Assembly: GCF_024171725.1 (NCBI RefSeq)
Contig: NZ_JAMTCG010000001.1
Location: forward strand, 372,001 to 436,000
Source of the DNA: Williamsia serinedens
GTDB lineage: Bacteria > Actinomycetota > Actinomycetes > Mycobacteriales > Mycobacteriaceae
Length of the DNA: 64,000 bases
Direction: 5' to 3'
In this document: in pieces, positions 11,831 to 25,888 of the stretch
How positions within the stretch are numbered: the stretch's first letter is position 1
Layout: each line of letters opens with the position of its first letter
Position numbers and translations under genes: made by a program
The notes under the pieces: generated by a model
Told to the model about the DNA's origin: nothing
The model's database searches: none
What the model saw: the letters and a program-made list of their open reading frames with translations, nothing else

Positions 11831-12393
11831 CCAGCGTCCTGATCGTCCTCGTGGTCCTGCTCGCCTGGGTCGGCGTCGTCGGGCTGATGCTGCGCGGCTG
11901 GCGCAACCGTGGCCACCGCCAGACCCAGCTCATCGGCGCGTTCCCCGAGGTCCCGGCCACGCTGTCGGTGCCGGAGCTCGGACCGCACACGGGCCTCTAT
12001 CTCGGTTCGACCATCGCGCCGAGCTGGCAGGACCGCGTCGCCGTCGGCGACTACGGCGACCGTGCGACGACCGAGATCTCCGCCTACCGCGACGGCGTGC
12101 TCCTCGAGCGCTCCGGGGCGAACCCGATCTGGATCCCGGCGACGTCGATCACCGCGATCCGCACCGAACGCGGGATCGCCGGGAAGGTGATGACCGCCGA
12201 CGGAGTGCTGGTGATCCGCTGGACGCTGCCGTCGGGAACCGAGATCGACTCCGGCATCCGCGCCGACGACAAGGGTGTCTACCCCGACTGGGTCGCCCGT
12301 GACCCGCGCCGACGTCCACCCCCGGACGACACCGGCGACCATCCCGACACCACCCCCACCGATCCGACCCCACCGGAGGACGACCGCCCATGA
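11827..12393 (+). CDS. Membrane-anchored PH-like protein of the pyr operon
   Basis: 188 residues: one N-terminal transmembrane helix (about 3-22), a beta-rich PH-like domain (about 55-150), and an acidic/Pro-rich C-terminal tail ([20 protein letters not shown]). A protein of this type sits between pyrC and carA in mycobacteria and relatives (Rv1382 position, from memory). The domain label rests on this synteny and the strand-rich pattern. It overlaps both neighbours by ATGA, so it is made with the pathway enzymes, but no role in pyrimidine synthesis is known or visible. A membrane-tethering or scaffolding role is only a guess. Confidence 0.75.
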   Translation: MTSVLIVLVVLLAWVGVVGLMLRGWRNRGHRQTQLIGAFPEVPATLSVPELGPHTGLYLGSTIAPSWQDRVAVGDYGDRATTEISAYRDGVLLERSGANPIWIPATSITAIRTERGIAGKVMTADGVLVIRWTLPSGTEIDSGIRADDKGVYPDWVARDPRRRPPPDDTGDHPDTTPTDPTPPEDDRP

Positions 12394-13570
12394 CCGCCGC
12401 CGTACTGGTTCTCGAGAACGGGCAGGTCTTCACCGGCGCCGCGTTCGGCGCGACCGGCCAGACCCTCGGCGAGGCCGTGTTCTGCACCGCGATGACCGGT
12501 TACCAGGAGACGCTCACCGACCCCAGCTACCACCGTCAGATCGTGGTGGCGACCGCGCCGCAGATCGGCAACACCGGCTGGAACGACGAGGACGGTGAGA
12601 GCCGGGAGGGTGCCACCGACGGCACGAGCACCGGCGGACACATCTGGGTCGCCGGGTACGCCGTGCGCAATCCCGCACGGCGCGTGTCGAACTGGCGCGC
12701 CAACCGCAGCCTGGACGACGAACTCGAGCGCCAGGGGATCGTCGGCATCGCCGGCATCGACACCCGCGCCGTGACCCGGGTGCTCCGCGACCACGGCTCG
12801 ATGCGGGCCGGGATCTTTTCCGGCGACGCACTCGCGCAGGGGGCGAACGGGCCCGACACCGACGCCCTGCTCGACCGCGTGCGGTCGCAGCCCTCGATGG
12901 CGGGCGCCGATCTCGCCGGTGAGGTGAGCGCCGACGACGGGTACGTCGTGGAGCCGGTCGGGGAGCACCGGCACACCGTGCTCGCGGTCGACCTCGGCAT
13001 CAAGACGAACACCCCCCGGATGTTCGCGCAGCGCGGGATCCGGGTGCACGTGGTCCCCGCCGGCACCGACCTCGCCGCGATCGACGACATCGCCCCCGAC
13101 GGTGTGTTCCTGTCGAACGGGCCGGGGGACCCCGCCACCGCCGACCGGCCCGTCGCGTTCGCGCAGGGCGTCCTCGAGCGGCAGATCCCGCTGTTCGGCA
13201 TCTGCTTCGGCAACCAGATACTCGGCCGCGCTCTGGGTCTGGGCACCTACAAGATGCGGTTCGGGCATCGCGGCATCAACATCCCGGTCATCGACCACAC
13301 CACCGGGCTCGTGTCCATCACCGCCCAGAACCACGGCTTCGCCCTGGAGGGGGAGGCCGGCGCCGAGTTCGACACCCCGTACGGCCGCGCGCGCGTCAGC
13401 CACACCTGCGCGAACGACGGCACCGTCGAGGGCGTGGAGCTGCTCGACGGTGGCGCCTTCTCCGTGCAGTACCACCCGGAGGCCGCGGCCGGACCCCACG
13501 ACGCCGCCTACCTCTTCGACCGTTTCCTCGCACAGCTGGACGCGCGTGCCGCGCAGAAAGGCCGGGGCTG

Positions 13571-13571
<1 letters not shown>
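12390..13571 (+). CDS. carA: Carbamoyl-phosphate synthase small subunit
   Basis: Glutaminase subunit that feeds ammonia to CarB for carbamoyl phosphate used by pyrimidine and arginine synthesis. The N-terminal CPSase domain ([15 protein letters not shown]) is followed by a class I amidotransferase domain with GNGPGDP, the nucleophile Cys272 in [10 protein letters not shown] and the His/Glu pair in YHPEA. 393 residues. It overlaps the PH-like gene by ATGA and shares one base with the carB start. Confidence 0.97.
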
Positions 13572-16893
<3,322 letters not shown>

Positions 16894-16897
<4 letters not shown>

Positions 16898-17718
16898 CCG
16901 CGGACTTCGCGACCCGCGTCGCCGACGCCGTCGCCCGGCGAGGCCGGCTGTGCGTCGGCATCGACCCACACGCGCAGCTCCTCGCGTCGTGGGGGCTGAC
17001 CGACGACGCCGCCGGGGTGCGGGCGTTCACCGAGACCGTGGTCGCGGCGATCGGACCGCACATCGCCGTGGCCAAACCGCAGGTGGCGTTCTACGAGCGC
17101 CACGGGTCGCGGGGCGTCGCGGTGCTGGAGGACGCCCTGACGTCCCTGCGGGAGGCCGGCGTGCTCGTCATCGCCGACGCCAAGCGCGGTGACATCGGGT
17201 CGACGATGGCCGCCTACGCCGACACCTGGCTCGGCGACGCGTCGCCCCTGCGGGCCGACGCGGTCACCGCCTCGCCCTACCTCGGGGTGGGCTCGCTCGA
17301 CCCGGCCGTCGAGCTCGCCGACGCGACCGGTCGCGGGGTGGTCGTGCTCGCGCGGACCTCGAACCCGGAGGGCGGCGGTCTGCAGACCGCGACCGACGCC
17401 GCGGGGCGCACGGTCGCGCAGTCCGTCGTCGACGCCGCGGCTCGGCACAACGCCGACGGCCCGGCCAGCATCGGGCTGGTCGTGGGCGCGACCCGCGACC
17501 ACGGCCTGGATCTGACGGGCGTCGGCGGTCCGGTCCTCGCGCCGGGACTCGGCGCGCAGGGCGCGACCCCCGACGACCTGGCCCGCGTCTTCCGCGGCGC
17601 CACCGACCTGCTGCTGCCCTCGGCGTCGCGTCAGGTCCTCGCCGCGGGCCCGGACGGCGCCGCGGTCGCCGCGGCGGCGCAACGCCTGCGCGACGAGGTC
17701 GAGACAGCCCTGTCCTGA
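16894..17718 (+). CDS. pyrF: Orotidine 5'-phosphate decarboxylase (mycobacterial type)
   Basis: Decarboxylates OMP to UMP. The TIM-barrel signature [15 protein letters not shown] carries the catalytic Lys/Asp pair; CVGIDPH near the N-terminus and the C-terminal [10 protein letters not shown] phosphate loop fit. At 274 residues it is the longer type 2 enzyme of mycobacteria and Myxococcus. ATG 16894 overlaps the carB stop. It ends the pyr operon; a 417-base intergenic region follows. Confidence 0.95.
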
Positions 17719-18135
17719 GCCCCGCGGCCGGTGCCGGCGTCCTCCGACCGCAGGTCAGGGACGTGCGCGACACGCGCGGGCACGCACCGGATCGTGACGG
17801 GACACCCCCGGAACCCCCTGTCACACCCGTCACAGGACGGACTTCTCACCCCCGGACCGGCCCGTCGTCACCCTATGGCCGAGTTCTGTTGTGACACAGT
17901 GAGATCGAGCCGATCGCCCTGCGTCCGCGGGTGCGTCGGCCACAGGCGGGGGTTGTCCACCGGTGAGGCCCTACAACACCCTCTGTGGTGCGGAAATGCC
18001 GGGGTGGGGGTCGCAAACGGCAGGTTGCGTGGGTACGGTCTGGAATCGCTGTCGGCGATCGGTGACACCGGACACCGGCAGGCACATGGACCAGTGAGTG
18101 CTGCGAGACGCAGTTCTATGAGTACGGAGGAACCC
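17719..18135 (+). promoter_or_regulatory. Long leader/promoter region of mihF
   Basis: This 417-base region between pyrF and mihF holds no convincing gene. The mihF frame is open through much of it but lacks coding character and starts. A TACGGT hexamer at 18034-18039 (TANNNT) is the best -10 candidate and would give a 5' leader of about 90 bases. No rho-independent terminator for pyrF was found. An imperfect dyad at 17817-17836 has no T-run. Confidence 0.4.
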
Positions 18136-18453
18136 GTGGCCCTTCCCCAGTTGACCGCCGAGCAGCGCGCCGCTGCTCTCGAGAAGGCAGCTGCTGCCCG
18201 CAAGGCGCGCGCCGAGCTCAAGGAGCGGCTCAAGCGTGGAGGCACCGATCTGTCGCAGGTGCTGAAGGACGCAGAGACCGACGAGATCCTCGGCAAGATG
18301 AAGGTCTCGGCCCTGCTGGAGGCGCTGCCGAAGGTGGGCAAGGTCAAGGCGCAGGAGATCATGACCGAGCTGGAGATCGCGCCGACCCGTCGTCTGCGTG
18401 GACTCGGCGATCGGCAGCGCAAGGCGCTGCTGGCCAAGTTCGACCAGAACTGA
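18136..18453 (+). CDS. mihF: Integration host factor, actinobacterial type (mIHF)
   Basis: Small basic nucleoid-associated DNA-bending protein, essential in mycobacteria. 105 residues: a Lys/Ala-rich N-terminal helix ([20 protein letters not shown]) and a C-terminal helix-hairpin-helix-type segment ([20 protein letters not shown] then [18 protein letters not shown]). The sequence is close to mycobacterial mIHF as I remember it. GTG 18136 was chosen for the SD ACGGAGG 5 bases before it; ATG 18118 would add six non-conserved residues. gmk follows, as in mycobacteria. Confidence 0.95.
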   Translation: MALPQLTAEQRAAALEKAAAARKARAELKERLKRGGTDLSQVLKDAETDEILGKMKVSALLEALPKVGKVKAQEIMTELEIAPTRRLRGLGDRQRKALLAKFDQN

Positions 18454-19126
18454 GGCCGACGTAGAAGCTCGTGGAGGTCCGGGTGCGGGGGAGACCCCGC
18501 CCCGGGCGTCCGACCGGAGGGGCCGACTGCTGGTGCTGGTCGGCCCCTCCGCCGTCGGCAAGTCCAGTGTCGTGCGGCGGGTGCGGGAACTTCTGCCCGA
18601 GCTGGTGTTCAGCGTCTCGGCGACCACCCGCGCACCGCGCGCCGGGGAGGTCGACGGCGTCGACTACCACTTCGTCACCGAGGACCGCTTCAGCGAGATG
18701 ATCGCCGACGGCGAGCTGCTCGAGTGGGCGGAGATCCACGGCGGACTGCAGCGGTCGGGGACCCCCGCCGCGCCGGTCCGGGCGGCCATGGCCGCCGGGT
18801 CGCCGGTCCTCGTCGAGGTCGACATCGCCGGGGCCCGCGCCGTCCGACACGCCGTTCCGGAGTCCGTCTCGGTGTTCCTGGCCCCGCCCAGCTGGGACGA
18901 ACTCGTGCGCCGACTCACCGGCCGCGCCACCGAGAGCGCCGAGGTCATCGCCCGTCGGCTGCAGACCGCGCGGGAGGAGATGGCCATCGCCGACGAGTTC
19001 GACCACGTCATCGTCAACGACCACGTCGACCGCGTCGCCCGCGAGTTGGTATCCTTGCTGGTCGGACATGACCGGAGCACCACGGCGGACGCACATGCGT
19101 CCGACCCCGCTCGTCCCCAGACCTGA
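18398..19126 (+). CDS. gmk: Guanylate kinase (start uncertain)
   Basis: Phosphorylates GMP to GDP. The P-loop GPSAVGKS, the [23 protein letters not shown]-binding region and the lid RLTGRATES are clear. The body ends at 19126 and matches family length. The start is a problem. In the frame only GTG 18398 and GTG 18533 exist. GTG 18398 overlaps mihF by 56 bases, has no SD and adds an unusual 40-residue extension. GTG 18533 would cut the first beta strand (RLLVLVG). An ideal SD (GGAGG, 18472-18476) plus GTG 18483 is present but in another frame. A one-base indel at about 18485-18525, real or from sequencing, would reconcile these. Confidence 0.88.
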   Translation: MDSAIGSARRCWPSSTRTEADVEARGGPGAGETPPRASDRRGRLLVLVGPSAVGKSSVVRRVRELLPELVFSVSATTRAPRAGEVDGVDYHFVTEDRFSEMIADGELLEWAEIHGGLQRSGTPAAPVRAAMAAGSPVLVEVDIAGARAVRHAVPESVSVFLAPPSWDELVRRLTGRATESAEVIARRLQTAREEMAIADEFDHVIVNDHVDRVARELVSLLVGHDRSTTADAHASDPARPQT

Positions 19127-19193
19127 GACATCCAGGCCGCCGCAGCGCGCGGCGACACATCGCGGCCGCCGCACGGACGGCCGCAGACCGTGA

Positions 19194-19493
<300 letters not shown>

Positions 19494-19530
19494 TCCGCAC
19501 CGGATCCGCCCCGGCGTCCCGCACCCCTCG

Positions 19531-20796
19531 GTGACCGCACCGGCCGCTCGCAGCCGCATCGTCGTCGGTGTCGGCGGGGGCATCGCCGCGTACAAGGCGT
19601 GCTCGCTGATCCGCCACTTCACCGAGGCCGGCCACAGCGTCCGGGTGATCCCGACACGATCGGCGCTCGAGTTCGTCGGCGCCGCCACGTTCGAGGCGCT
19701 GTCGGGCAACCCGGTCACCCCGGAGGTCTTCGCCGACGTCGAGCACGTCCCGCACGTGCGACTCGGCCAGGAGGCCGACCTCGTCGTCGTGGCGCCGGCC
19801 ACCGCGGACCTGATGGCCCGCGCCGCGGCCGGTCGCGCCGACGACCTGCTCACCGCGACGCTGCTCACCGCGCGCTGTCCGGTGGTCTATGCGCCGGCCA
19901 TGCACACGGAGATGTGGGAGCACCCGGCCACCCAAGCCAACGTCGCCACCCTGCGCGCCCACGGCGCCACCGTCCTGCGTCCCGCGTCGGGACGACTGAC
20001 CGGTCGGGACTCCGGCGCCGGCCGACTGCCCGAGCCGAGCGAGATCGGGCTGCTCGGCGACGTCCTGCTCGAGCGACCCGACGCCCTCCCGTTCGACCTG
20101 GCAGGACGACGCGTCCTGATCAGCGCCGGCGGCACCCGCGAACCCCTCGACCCGGTGCGGTTCCTCGGCAACCGCAGCTCGGGCAAACAGGGTTTCGCCC
20201 TGGCCCGGGCCGCCACCCACCGCGGCGCCGACGTCACGCTCGTCGCGGGCACGGCGACCGGCCTGGAGGCACCGTCGGGTGTCGAGCGTGTCGACATCAC
20301 CACCGCCGAGCAGCTCTCCACCGAGATCACGACCCGCGCGGCCGATGCCGACGTGGTGATCATGGCCGCGGCGGTCGCCGACTTCCGGCCGGTGCACGTG
20401 GCCACCGCGAAGATCAAGAAGGAGCCGGGCGCCGACGCGACGCCGACGCCGATCGAGCTGGCGACCAACCCCGACATCCTGCGGGGCCTCGTCGCGGCAC
20501 GGTCGGCGGGCGACGTCGCGGCCGACACCGTCATCGTCGGGTTCGCTGCCGAAACCGGTGACGAGCGCGGCGGCGTGCTCGACCACGGCCGGGAGAAGCT
20601 GGCCCGCAAGGGCTGCGACCTCCTCGTCGTCAACGCCGTCGGCGACGGCAAGGCGTTCGGCACCGACGACAACACCGGCTGGGTGCTGGCGTCGACGGGT
20701 GCCGAGACCGCCCTGCCGCTCGGGTCGAAAACACTCATGGCGAGCCGAATACTGGACGCCGTGACAGCCCTGCTGTCGGGACGTCGGACCGACTGA
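19531..20796 (+). CDS. coaBC: Bifunctional phosphopantothenoylcysteine decarboxylase / synthetase
   Basis: Two coenzyme A steps in one protein: CoaB couples 4'-phosphopantothenate with cysteine using CTP, and CoaC (FMN flavoprotein) decarboxylates the product. The CoaC domain covers residues 1 to about 190, with GGGIAAYK, the catalytic-His segment EHVPHVRLG, the APATADLMA motif and APAMHTEMW. The CoaB domain (about 195-421) has SAGGTREPLDPVR, the RSSGKQG loop and AKIKKE with its essential lysine. 421 residues from GTG 19531, which directly precedes the flavodoxin-like fold. Confidence 0.96.
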   Translation: MTAPAARSRIVVGVGGGIAAYKACSLIRHFTEAGHSVRVIPTRSALEFVGAATFEALSGNPVTPEVFADVEHVPHVRLGQEADLVVVAPATADLMARAAAGRADDLLTATLLTARCPVVYAPAMHTEMWEHPATQANVATLRAHGATVLRPASGRLTGRDSGAGRLPEPSEIGLLGDVLLERPDALPFDLAGRRVLISAGGTREPLDPVRFLGNRSSGKQGFALARAATHRGADVTLVAGTATGLEAPSGVERVDITTAEQLSTEITTRAADADVVIMAAAVADFRPVHVATAKIKKEPGADATPTPIELATNPDILRGLVAARSAGDVAADTVIVGFAAETGDERGGVLDHGREKLARKGCDLLVVNAVGDGKAFGTDDNTGWVLASTGAETALPLGSKTLMASRILDAVTALLSGRRTD

Positions 20797-20848
20797 CACC
20801 CACCGGAGTGCCCGGCCGTGCGGGTCACCGACCAGCGACGAGGGTGTG

Positions 20849-20920
20849 TAGGTTGTTGCTCTGGCAGGGGGAGAGACCACCCGGGGACGGGCCACCACCG
20901 CGGCGGGACACCCCGCCGCG
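20849..20920 (+). promoter_or_regulatory. metK leader: -10 hexamer and strong GC hairpin
   Basis: TAGGTT (20849-20854) is a TANNNT -10 candidate 115 bases before metK. The transcribed leader would contain a perfect 9-bp stem, CGCGGCGGG (20899-20907) with CCCGCCGCG (20912-20920), closing an ACAC loop. It has no U-run and lies 48 bases upstream of the start. I could not match the leader to any SAM riboswitch class, so its function is unknown. Confidence 0.4.
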
Positions 20921-20968
20921 CCACCGCCCCATGCGACGTCGACCGGCGTCGGACTTCGAGAGGAAATG

Positions 20969-22195
20969 ATGACTGCAGGCCAGAGTCCCGCGGGGACGTC
21001 GCGACTGTTCACCAGCGAGTCGGTCACCGAGGGCCACCCGGACAAGATCTGCGACGCGATCAGCGACTCGATCCTCGACGCGCTGCTGGAGCAGGACCCC
21101 ACCAGCCGCGTCGCCGTCGAGACCCTCGTGACCACCGGCCAGGTCCACGTCGCGGGCGAGGTCACGACCTCGGCCTACGCCGACATCCCCAAGATCGTCC
21201 GCGACAAGGTCCTCGAGATCGGCTACGACTCGTCGTCGAAGGGCTTCGACGGCGCGACCGCCGGCGTGAACGTCGCCATCGGTGCGCAGTCGCCCGACAT
21301 CGCGCAGGGTGTCGACAACGCCTACGAGTCGCGCGTCGACGGCCAGACCGACGAGATCGACAAGCAGGGCGCCGGCGACCAGGGTCTGATGTTCGGCTAC
21401 GCCACCGCCGAGACCCCGGAGTTCATGCCGGTGCCGATCGCGCTGGCCCACCGCCTGTCGCGCAAGCTCACCGAGGTCCGCAAGAACGGCACGCTGCCGT
21501 ACCTGCGTCCCGACGGCAAGACCCAGGTCACCATCGAGTACGACGGTGACACCCCGGTCCGTCTCGACACGGTCGTCCTGTCGACGCAGCACGCCGCCGA
21601 CATCGACCTCGTCAACATGCTGACCCCGGACATCAAGACGCACGTCGTCGACGCGGTCCTCGCCGATCTCGAGCTGCCGTCGCTGGACACCTCGAACCCG
21701 CGCCTGCTGGTCAACCCGACCGGCAAGTTCGTGCTCGGTGGCCCCATGGGCGACGCCGGACTCACCGGCCGCAAGATCATCGTCGACACCTACGGCGGCA
21801 TGGCCCGCCACGGTGGTGGCGCGTTCTCCGGCAAGGACCCGTCGAAGGTCGACCGCAGCGCCGCGTACGCCATGCGCTGGGTCGCCAAGAACGCGGTCGC
21901 CGCGGGTCTCGCCAAGCGCATCGAGGTCCAGGTCGCCTACGCGATCGGCAAGGCCGCCCCGGTCGGCCTCTTCGTCGAGACGTTCGGCACCGAGGCCATC
22001 GACCCGGTGACGATCCGCGCCGCGATCTCGGAGGTCTTCGACCTGCGTCCGGGCGCGATCATCCGCGACCTGGACCTGCTGCGCCCGATCTACGGCCCGA
22101 CCGCCGCGTACGGCCACTTCGGTCGCACCGACCTCGACCTGCCGTGGGAGCGCACCGACCGCGCCGACAAGCTGAAGGCGGCCGCGGGCATCTGA
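20969..22195 (+). CDS. metK: S-adenosylmethionine synthetase
   Basis: Makes S-adenosylmethionine from methionine and ATP. The family signatures are present: [10 protein letters not shown] near residue 20, [12 protein letters not shown], and [16 protein letters not shown] in the P-loop-like region. 408 residues. Two ATGs are adjacent (20966, 20969); the second was chosen because it leaves five bases to the GAGAGG SD. It stands alone with a 172-base upstream region. Confidence 0.97.
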   Translation: MTAGQSPAGTSRLFTSESVTEGHPDKICDAISDSILDALLEQDPTSRVAVETLVTTGQVHVAGEVTTSAYADIPKIVRDKVLEIGYDSSSKGFDGATAGVNVAIGAQSPDIAQGVDNAYESRVDGQTDEIDKQGAGDQGLMFGYATAETPEFMPVPIALAHRLSRKLTEVRKNGTLPYLRPDGKTQVTIEYDGDTPVRLDTVVLSTQHAADIDLVNMLTPDIKTHVVDAVLADLELPSLDTSNPRLLVNPTGKFVLGGPMGDAGLTGRKIIVDTYGGMARHGGGAFSGKDPSKVDRSAAYAMRWVAKNAVAAGLAKRIEVQVAYAIGKAAPVGLFVETFGTEAIDPVTIRAAISEVFDLRPGAIIRDLDLLRPIYGPTAAYGHFGRTDLDLPWERTDRADKLKAAAGI

Positions 22196-22253
22196 GTCCG
22201 CTCCCCGTCCCCGGCCCCGCCGGGACCCTCCCTCGACACCGACGCCACCGTCG

Positions 22254-24281
22254 ATGAGCCCGCGCGCAGCCACCACCGCGCCCGCCGCCCATCTGCCGGT
22301 GGCGTCGGTGCTCGTCATGCTGGGCCTGTCGCACCTCGACCGACTCTTCGACTACGAGGTCGGCGCCGACCAGGACACCGACGCCGTGCCCGGTGCCCGC
22401 GTGCGGGTGCGGTTCGCCGGTCGCCTCGTCGACGGGTTCGTCGTCGAACGGATGGCGGGCACCGACCACCCCGGCAAGCTCGGTCGGCTCGACCGGGTGG
22501 TGTCACCGGAACCGGTGCTCACCCCGGAGGTCGCCGCGCTGTGCCGCGCGGTCGCCGACCGCTACGCCGGGACGCTGACCGACGTCGTGCGCCTCGCGAT
22601 CCCCCCGAGGCACGCCCGCACCGAGGCCGCGCTGCCCGTCCAGGCGCCCGAGCATCCACCGCTCCCGGAACCCGACGACACCGCGTGGGCGGCCTATCGG
22701 GCCGGGCCGGCGCTGCTGACCGCCCTCGCCGACGGCGGGGCGCCCCGCGCCGCGTGGCAGTCGCTGCCCGGCGAGGACTGGCCGGCGCGCATCGCCGACC
22801 TCGCCCTCGCCACCGTCACCGGCGGACGCGGGGTCGTGGTCGTCGTCCCCGACCAGCGTGACCTCGACCGCGTCGACGCGGCCTGCCGGGACCTGCTCGG
22901 CGACCGCGTGGTCGCGCTGTCCGCCGGACTGGGACCGACCGCGCGCTACCGCCGGTGGCTGCAGGCGCTGCGCGGACACGCCGCCGTGGTCGTCGGGACC
23001 CGCAGCGCGGCGTTCGCACCCGTCCGCGATCTCGGACTGATGGTGGTGTGGGACGACGGCGACGACAGCCTGACCGAACCCCGCGCCCCCTACCCGCACC
23101 CACGGGAGGTCGCCGTCCTGCGCACCGCGGCGGCGTCGGCGGCGCTCGTCGTCGGCGGGATCGCGCGGACCGCCGAGACCCAGGTGCTGGTGACCTCCGG
23201 CTGGATGCACGACGTCGTCGCCGACCGCGCCGTCGTCCGTGACCGCGCCCCGCGCATCCGGGCCATCAGCGACGACGACCGCACCGTCGCCCGCGACCCG
23301 CTCGCGCGCGTCGCACGCCTGCCCGCGATCGCCTTCGACGCGGCCCGCGCGGCCCTCGCCGCCGACGCCCCCGTGCTGGTGAGCGTGCCCCGCCGGGGCT
23401 ACCACCCGTCACTCGCCTGCGCGCGGTGCCGGACGCCGGCACGCTGCCGGCGGTGCCACGGCCCGCTGCGGGCCGACTCCGCCGACGCGACCACCACGCC
23501 GTCGCCGACGCTCACGTGCAACTGGTGCGGACGACGCGAGGCCTTCCGCTGCGTGGAGTGCGGCGACACGCGCCTGCGGGCGACCAGCACCGGCGCACGA
23601 CGCACCGCGGAGGAGCTCGGCAAGGCGTTCCCGGGCGTCCCCGTCCTCACCTCCGGCGGCGACACGATCGCCGACCGCGTCGACCCCGGCGCGCGCCTGG
23701 TGGTCGCGACCCCCGGCTCCGAGCCCGTCGTCGACGGCGGCTACGGCGCGGCGATCCTCCTCGACACGTGGGCGCAGCTCGACCGCGCCGACCTGCGGGC
23801 GGGGGAGCAGACGTTCCGCCGGTGGACGTCGGTGCTCGCCGGCCTCCGTGCCGCGCGCGACGGCGGCACCGCGGTGGTCGTCGCCGACGCGGGACTGCCG
23901 GTCGTCCAGGCCGCCATCCGCTGGGATCCCGTCGGGTTCGCCGCGCAGGAACTGGCCCAACGCGCCGAGCTCGGGCTGCCACCCGCGGTGACCATGGTGT
24001 CCGTCGACGGCACCGACCGCTCGGTCGCGGCGTTCGTCGACGCCGTCGACCTCCCCACCGACGCCGAGACCCTCGGACCGGTCGACCTGCCCTCCGACGC
24101 CCGTCCGCCCGCCGGGTGGGACGGGGAGACCGAGGGCCCGCTCACCCGGGTGCTGCTGCGCATCCCGCGCAGCCACGGCCGGGACCTGGTGCGGGCGCTC
24201 AAGGTCGCGCAGGTGCACCGCTCGGCCCAGCACGACACCGGACCCCTGCGCATCCAGGTGGATCCGCCCACCATCGGCTGA
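22254..24281 (+). CDS. priA: PriA-like primosomal protein N', helicase-inactive type
   Basis: Replication-restart protein that recognises forked DNA. The 3'-end-binding N-terminal domain (about 10-110) and the zinc cluster are present: two CxxC pairs in the [13 protein letters not shown] region, then [15 protein letters not shown]. The helicase motifs have decayed. The Walker A site is replaced by a segment around [13 protein letters not shown] with no GKT/S, and the DEAH box by WDDGDD. This loss is a known feature of actinobacterial PriA, which probably acts as a loading scaffold. 675 residues from ATG 22254, 58 bases after metK. Confidence 0.9.
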   Translation: MSPRAATTAPAAHLPVASVLVMLGLSHLDRLFDYEVGADQDTDAVPGARVRVRFAGRLVDGFVVERMAGTDHPGKLGRLDRVVSPEPVLTPEVAALCRAVADRYAGTLTDVVRLAIPPRHARTEAALPVQAPEHPPLPEPDDTAWAAYRAGPALLTALADGGAPRAAWQSLPGEDWPARIADLALATVTGGRGVVVVVPDQRDLDRVDAACRDLLGDRVVALSAGLGPTARYRRWLQALRGHAAVVVGTRSAAFAPVRDLGLMVVWDDGDDSLTEPRAPYPHPREVAVLRTAAASAALVVGGIARTAETQVLVTSGWMHDVVADRAVVRDRAPRIRAISDDDRTVARDPLARVARLPAIAFDAARAALAADAPVLVSVPRRGYHPSLACARCRTPARCRRCHGPLRADSADATTTPSPTLTCNWCGRREAFRCVECGDTRLRATSTGARRTAEELGKAFPGVPVLTSGGDTIADRVDPGARLVVATPGSEPVVDGGYGAAILLDTWAQLDRADLRAGEQTFRRWTSVLAGLRAARDGGTAVVVADAGLPVVQAAIRWDPVGFAAQELAQRAELGLPPAVTMVSVDGTDRSVAAFVDAVDLPTDAETLGPVDLPSDARPPAGWDGETEGPLTRVLLRIPRSHGRDLVRALKVAQVHRSAQHDTGPLRIQVDPPTIG

Positions 24282-24303
24282 CAGGGCGGACCTCTTCGAC
24301 GCC

Positions 24304-24309
24304 TAGACT
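24304..24309 (+). promoter_or_regulatory. Candidate -10 hexamer for def-fmt-rsmB (TAGACT)
   Basis: TAGACT lies 47 bases before the def GTG, just after the priA stop. It would start an mRNA for the overlapping def, fmt and rsmB genes. A CTGACA at 24278-24283 is 20 bases upstream, longer than ideal for a -35. Confidence 0.4.
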
Positions 24310-24356
24310 CGACACCCGGTCCCGGATCCGGGACACGACCCGTGAGGAGGCTGTCG

Positions 24357-24944
24357 GTGGCGGTGCGTGCGATCCGGTTGTTCGGCGACCCGGTTCTGCG
24401 GACCCCGACCCCGCAGGTCACCGACTTCGGCCCCGAGCTGCACCGTCTCGTCGACGACATGCTCGAGACCATGGATGCCCACCACGGGGCGGGTCTGGCG
24501 GCCCCGCAGGTCGGGGTCGGTGCGCGCGTCTTCGTCTTCGACTGCGGCGGCCGGCGCGGACACGTCGTGAACCCCGTGTGGACCGCGTCGGACGACGAGA
24601 CCCAGACCGGTGCGGAGGGGTGCCTGTCGATCCCCGGCGTCCAGGCCGCGTGCACCCGTGCCGCCCGCGTGCGAGTGAGCGGTGTCGACCGCGACGGCGC
24701 ACCCGTGACCATGGAGGTCGACGGCATCCTCGCCCGGGCCGTCCAGCACGAGACCGACCATCTCGACGGCGTCCTGTTCCTGCAGCGGCTGTCGCCCGAG
24801 GCGCGCCGCGCGGCGATGCGCGTCATCCGCGCGACGCCGTGGTTCACCGCAGGGGAGACGGTCACGGAGAACCCGTCGACCGGGCGTCCCGTCTGGGTCG
24901 GCGACGGACTGCCCGCCGACGAACCCGCGGAGGCGCTGCGATGA
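24357..24944 (+). CDS. def: Peptide deformylase
   Basis: Metalloenzyme that removes the N-formyl group from nascent proteins. The three motifs are complete: [10 protein letters not shown] (44-53), EGCLS with metal-ligand Cys89, and QHETDH with the two metal-ligand His and catalytic Glu. 195 residues. GTG 24357 is preferred over GTG 24342 because the SD GAGGAGG (24344-24350) lies six bases before it. ATGA overlap with fmt groups the two formylation-cycle enzymes. Confidence 0.95.
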   Translation: MAVRAIRLFGDPVLRTPTPQVTDFGPELHRLVDDMLETMDAHHGAGLAAPQVGVGARVFVFDCGGRRGHVVNPVWTASDDETQTGAEGCLSIPGVQAACTRAARVRVSGVDRDGAPVTMEVDGILARAVQHETDHLDGVLFLQRLSPEARRAAMRVIRATPWFTAGETVTENPSTGRPVWVGDGLPADEPAEALR

Positions 24945-25888
24945 GGATCGTGTTCGCGGGCACGCCCGAACCGGCGGTCCCGTCGCTGCGGGCGCTGCTC
25001 GCGTCGGCGCATCACGAGGTGGTCGGTGTGCTGACCCGTCCCGACGCGGTCGCCGGACGCGGCCGGACGGTCACGCGCTCGCCGATCGGGGTGGTCGCCG
25101 ACGAGGCCGGTGTCGAGGTCGCGACACCGCGTCGCCTGCGCGACCCCGACGCCCGCGAGACGCTTGAGCGCTGGGCCCCCGACTGCGTGGCCGTCGTCGC
25201 CTACGGCGCCCTGGTCCCGCCCGATCTGCTCGACCTCCCCGGCCACGGGTGGATCAACCTGCACTTCTCGCTGCTGCCCGCGTGGCGGGGCGCGGCCCCG
25301 GTCCAGGCCGCGATCGCCGCCGGTGACGAGTTCACCGGCGCGAGCACCTTCCGCATCGAGGAGGGCCTCGACACCGGACCGGTGTTCGGCACGCTCACCG
25401 AACGCATTCGTCCCGACGACACCAGCGGCGCCCTCCTCGACCGCCTGGCCGACGCCGGGTCGCATCTGCTCGCGTCGACACTCGACGGGATCGAGGCCGG
25501 CGAGCTCGTCGCGGTGCCGCAACCCGCCGACGGGGTGAGCGTCGCCCCGAAGATCGAGGTCGCCGACGCGCAGGTGACCTGGAACCGGCCCGCGCACGTC
25601 GTGGACCGCCTCATCCGCTCACGCACCCCGGACCCGGGCGCCTGGACCCTGCTCGGCGACACCCGCATCAAGCTCGGGCCGGTGTCCCCGACCGCGGACG
25701 GTGACCTCCCCGCCGACGTCGGACCGCTCGCGCCGGGTGCGGTCGCCGCGACAAAGAAGGCGGTGTTCGTCGGCACGGCGTCGACCCCGGTGCGACTCGG
25801 CCAGGTCCAGCCGCCCGGCAAGAAGCCGATCCCCGCGGCCGACTGGGCCCGCGGCGCGCGCCTCGACGGGTCCACGGTGCTCGCGTGA
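24941..25888 (+). CDS. fmt: Methionyl-tRNA formyltransferase
   Basis: Formylates initiator Met-tRNA using 10-formyl-THF. The N-terminal [12 protein letters not shown] motif and the catalytic region [18 protein letters not shown] with the Asn/His/Asp set (Asp in EGLDTGPVF) are present. The C-terminal OB-like tRNA-binding domain spans about 205-315. 315 residues. Coupled to def by ATGA and to rsmB by GTGA. Confidence 0.96.
   Translation: MRIVFAGTPEPAVPSLRALLASAHHEVVGVLTRPDAVAGRGRTVTRSPIGVVADEAGVEVATPRRLRDPDARETLERWAPDCVAVVAYGALVPPDLLDLPGHGWINLHFSLLPAWRGAAPVQAAIAAGDEFTGASTFRIEEGLDTGPVFGTLTERIRPDDTSGALLDRLADAGSHLLASTLDGIEAGELVAVPQPADGVSVAPKIEVADAQVTWNRPAHVVDRLIRSRTPDPGAWTLLGDTRIKLGPVSPTADGDLPADVGPLAPGAVAATKKAVFVGTASTPVRLGQVQPPGKKPIPAADWARGARLDGSTVLA

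Noticed and set aside
17819-17834. CRP-like palindrome TGTCACACCCGTCACA downstream of pyrF
   Set aside because: One mismatch from TGTGA-N6-TCACA. With ten defined bases and one mismatch allowed, about one or two such sites are expected by chance in 64 kb, and it is more than 200 bases from the likely mihF promoter.
17731-18135. N-terminal extension of mIHF by more than 100 residues
   Set aside because: The frame is open but the added sequence is not coding-like. A good SD (ACGGAGG) fixes the start at 18136, and the 105-residue product matches characterised mIHF.
20855-20965. SAM riboswitch before metK
   Set aside because: I looked for SAM-I, SAM-II, SAM-III and SAM-IV core sequences and found none in order. 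Only an isolated hairpin remains.
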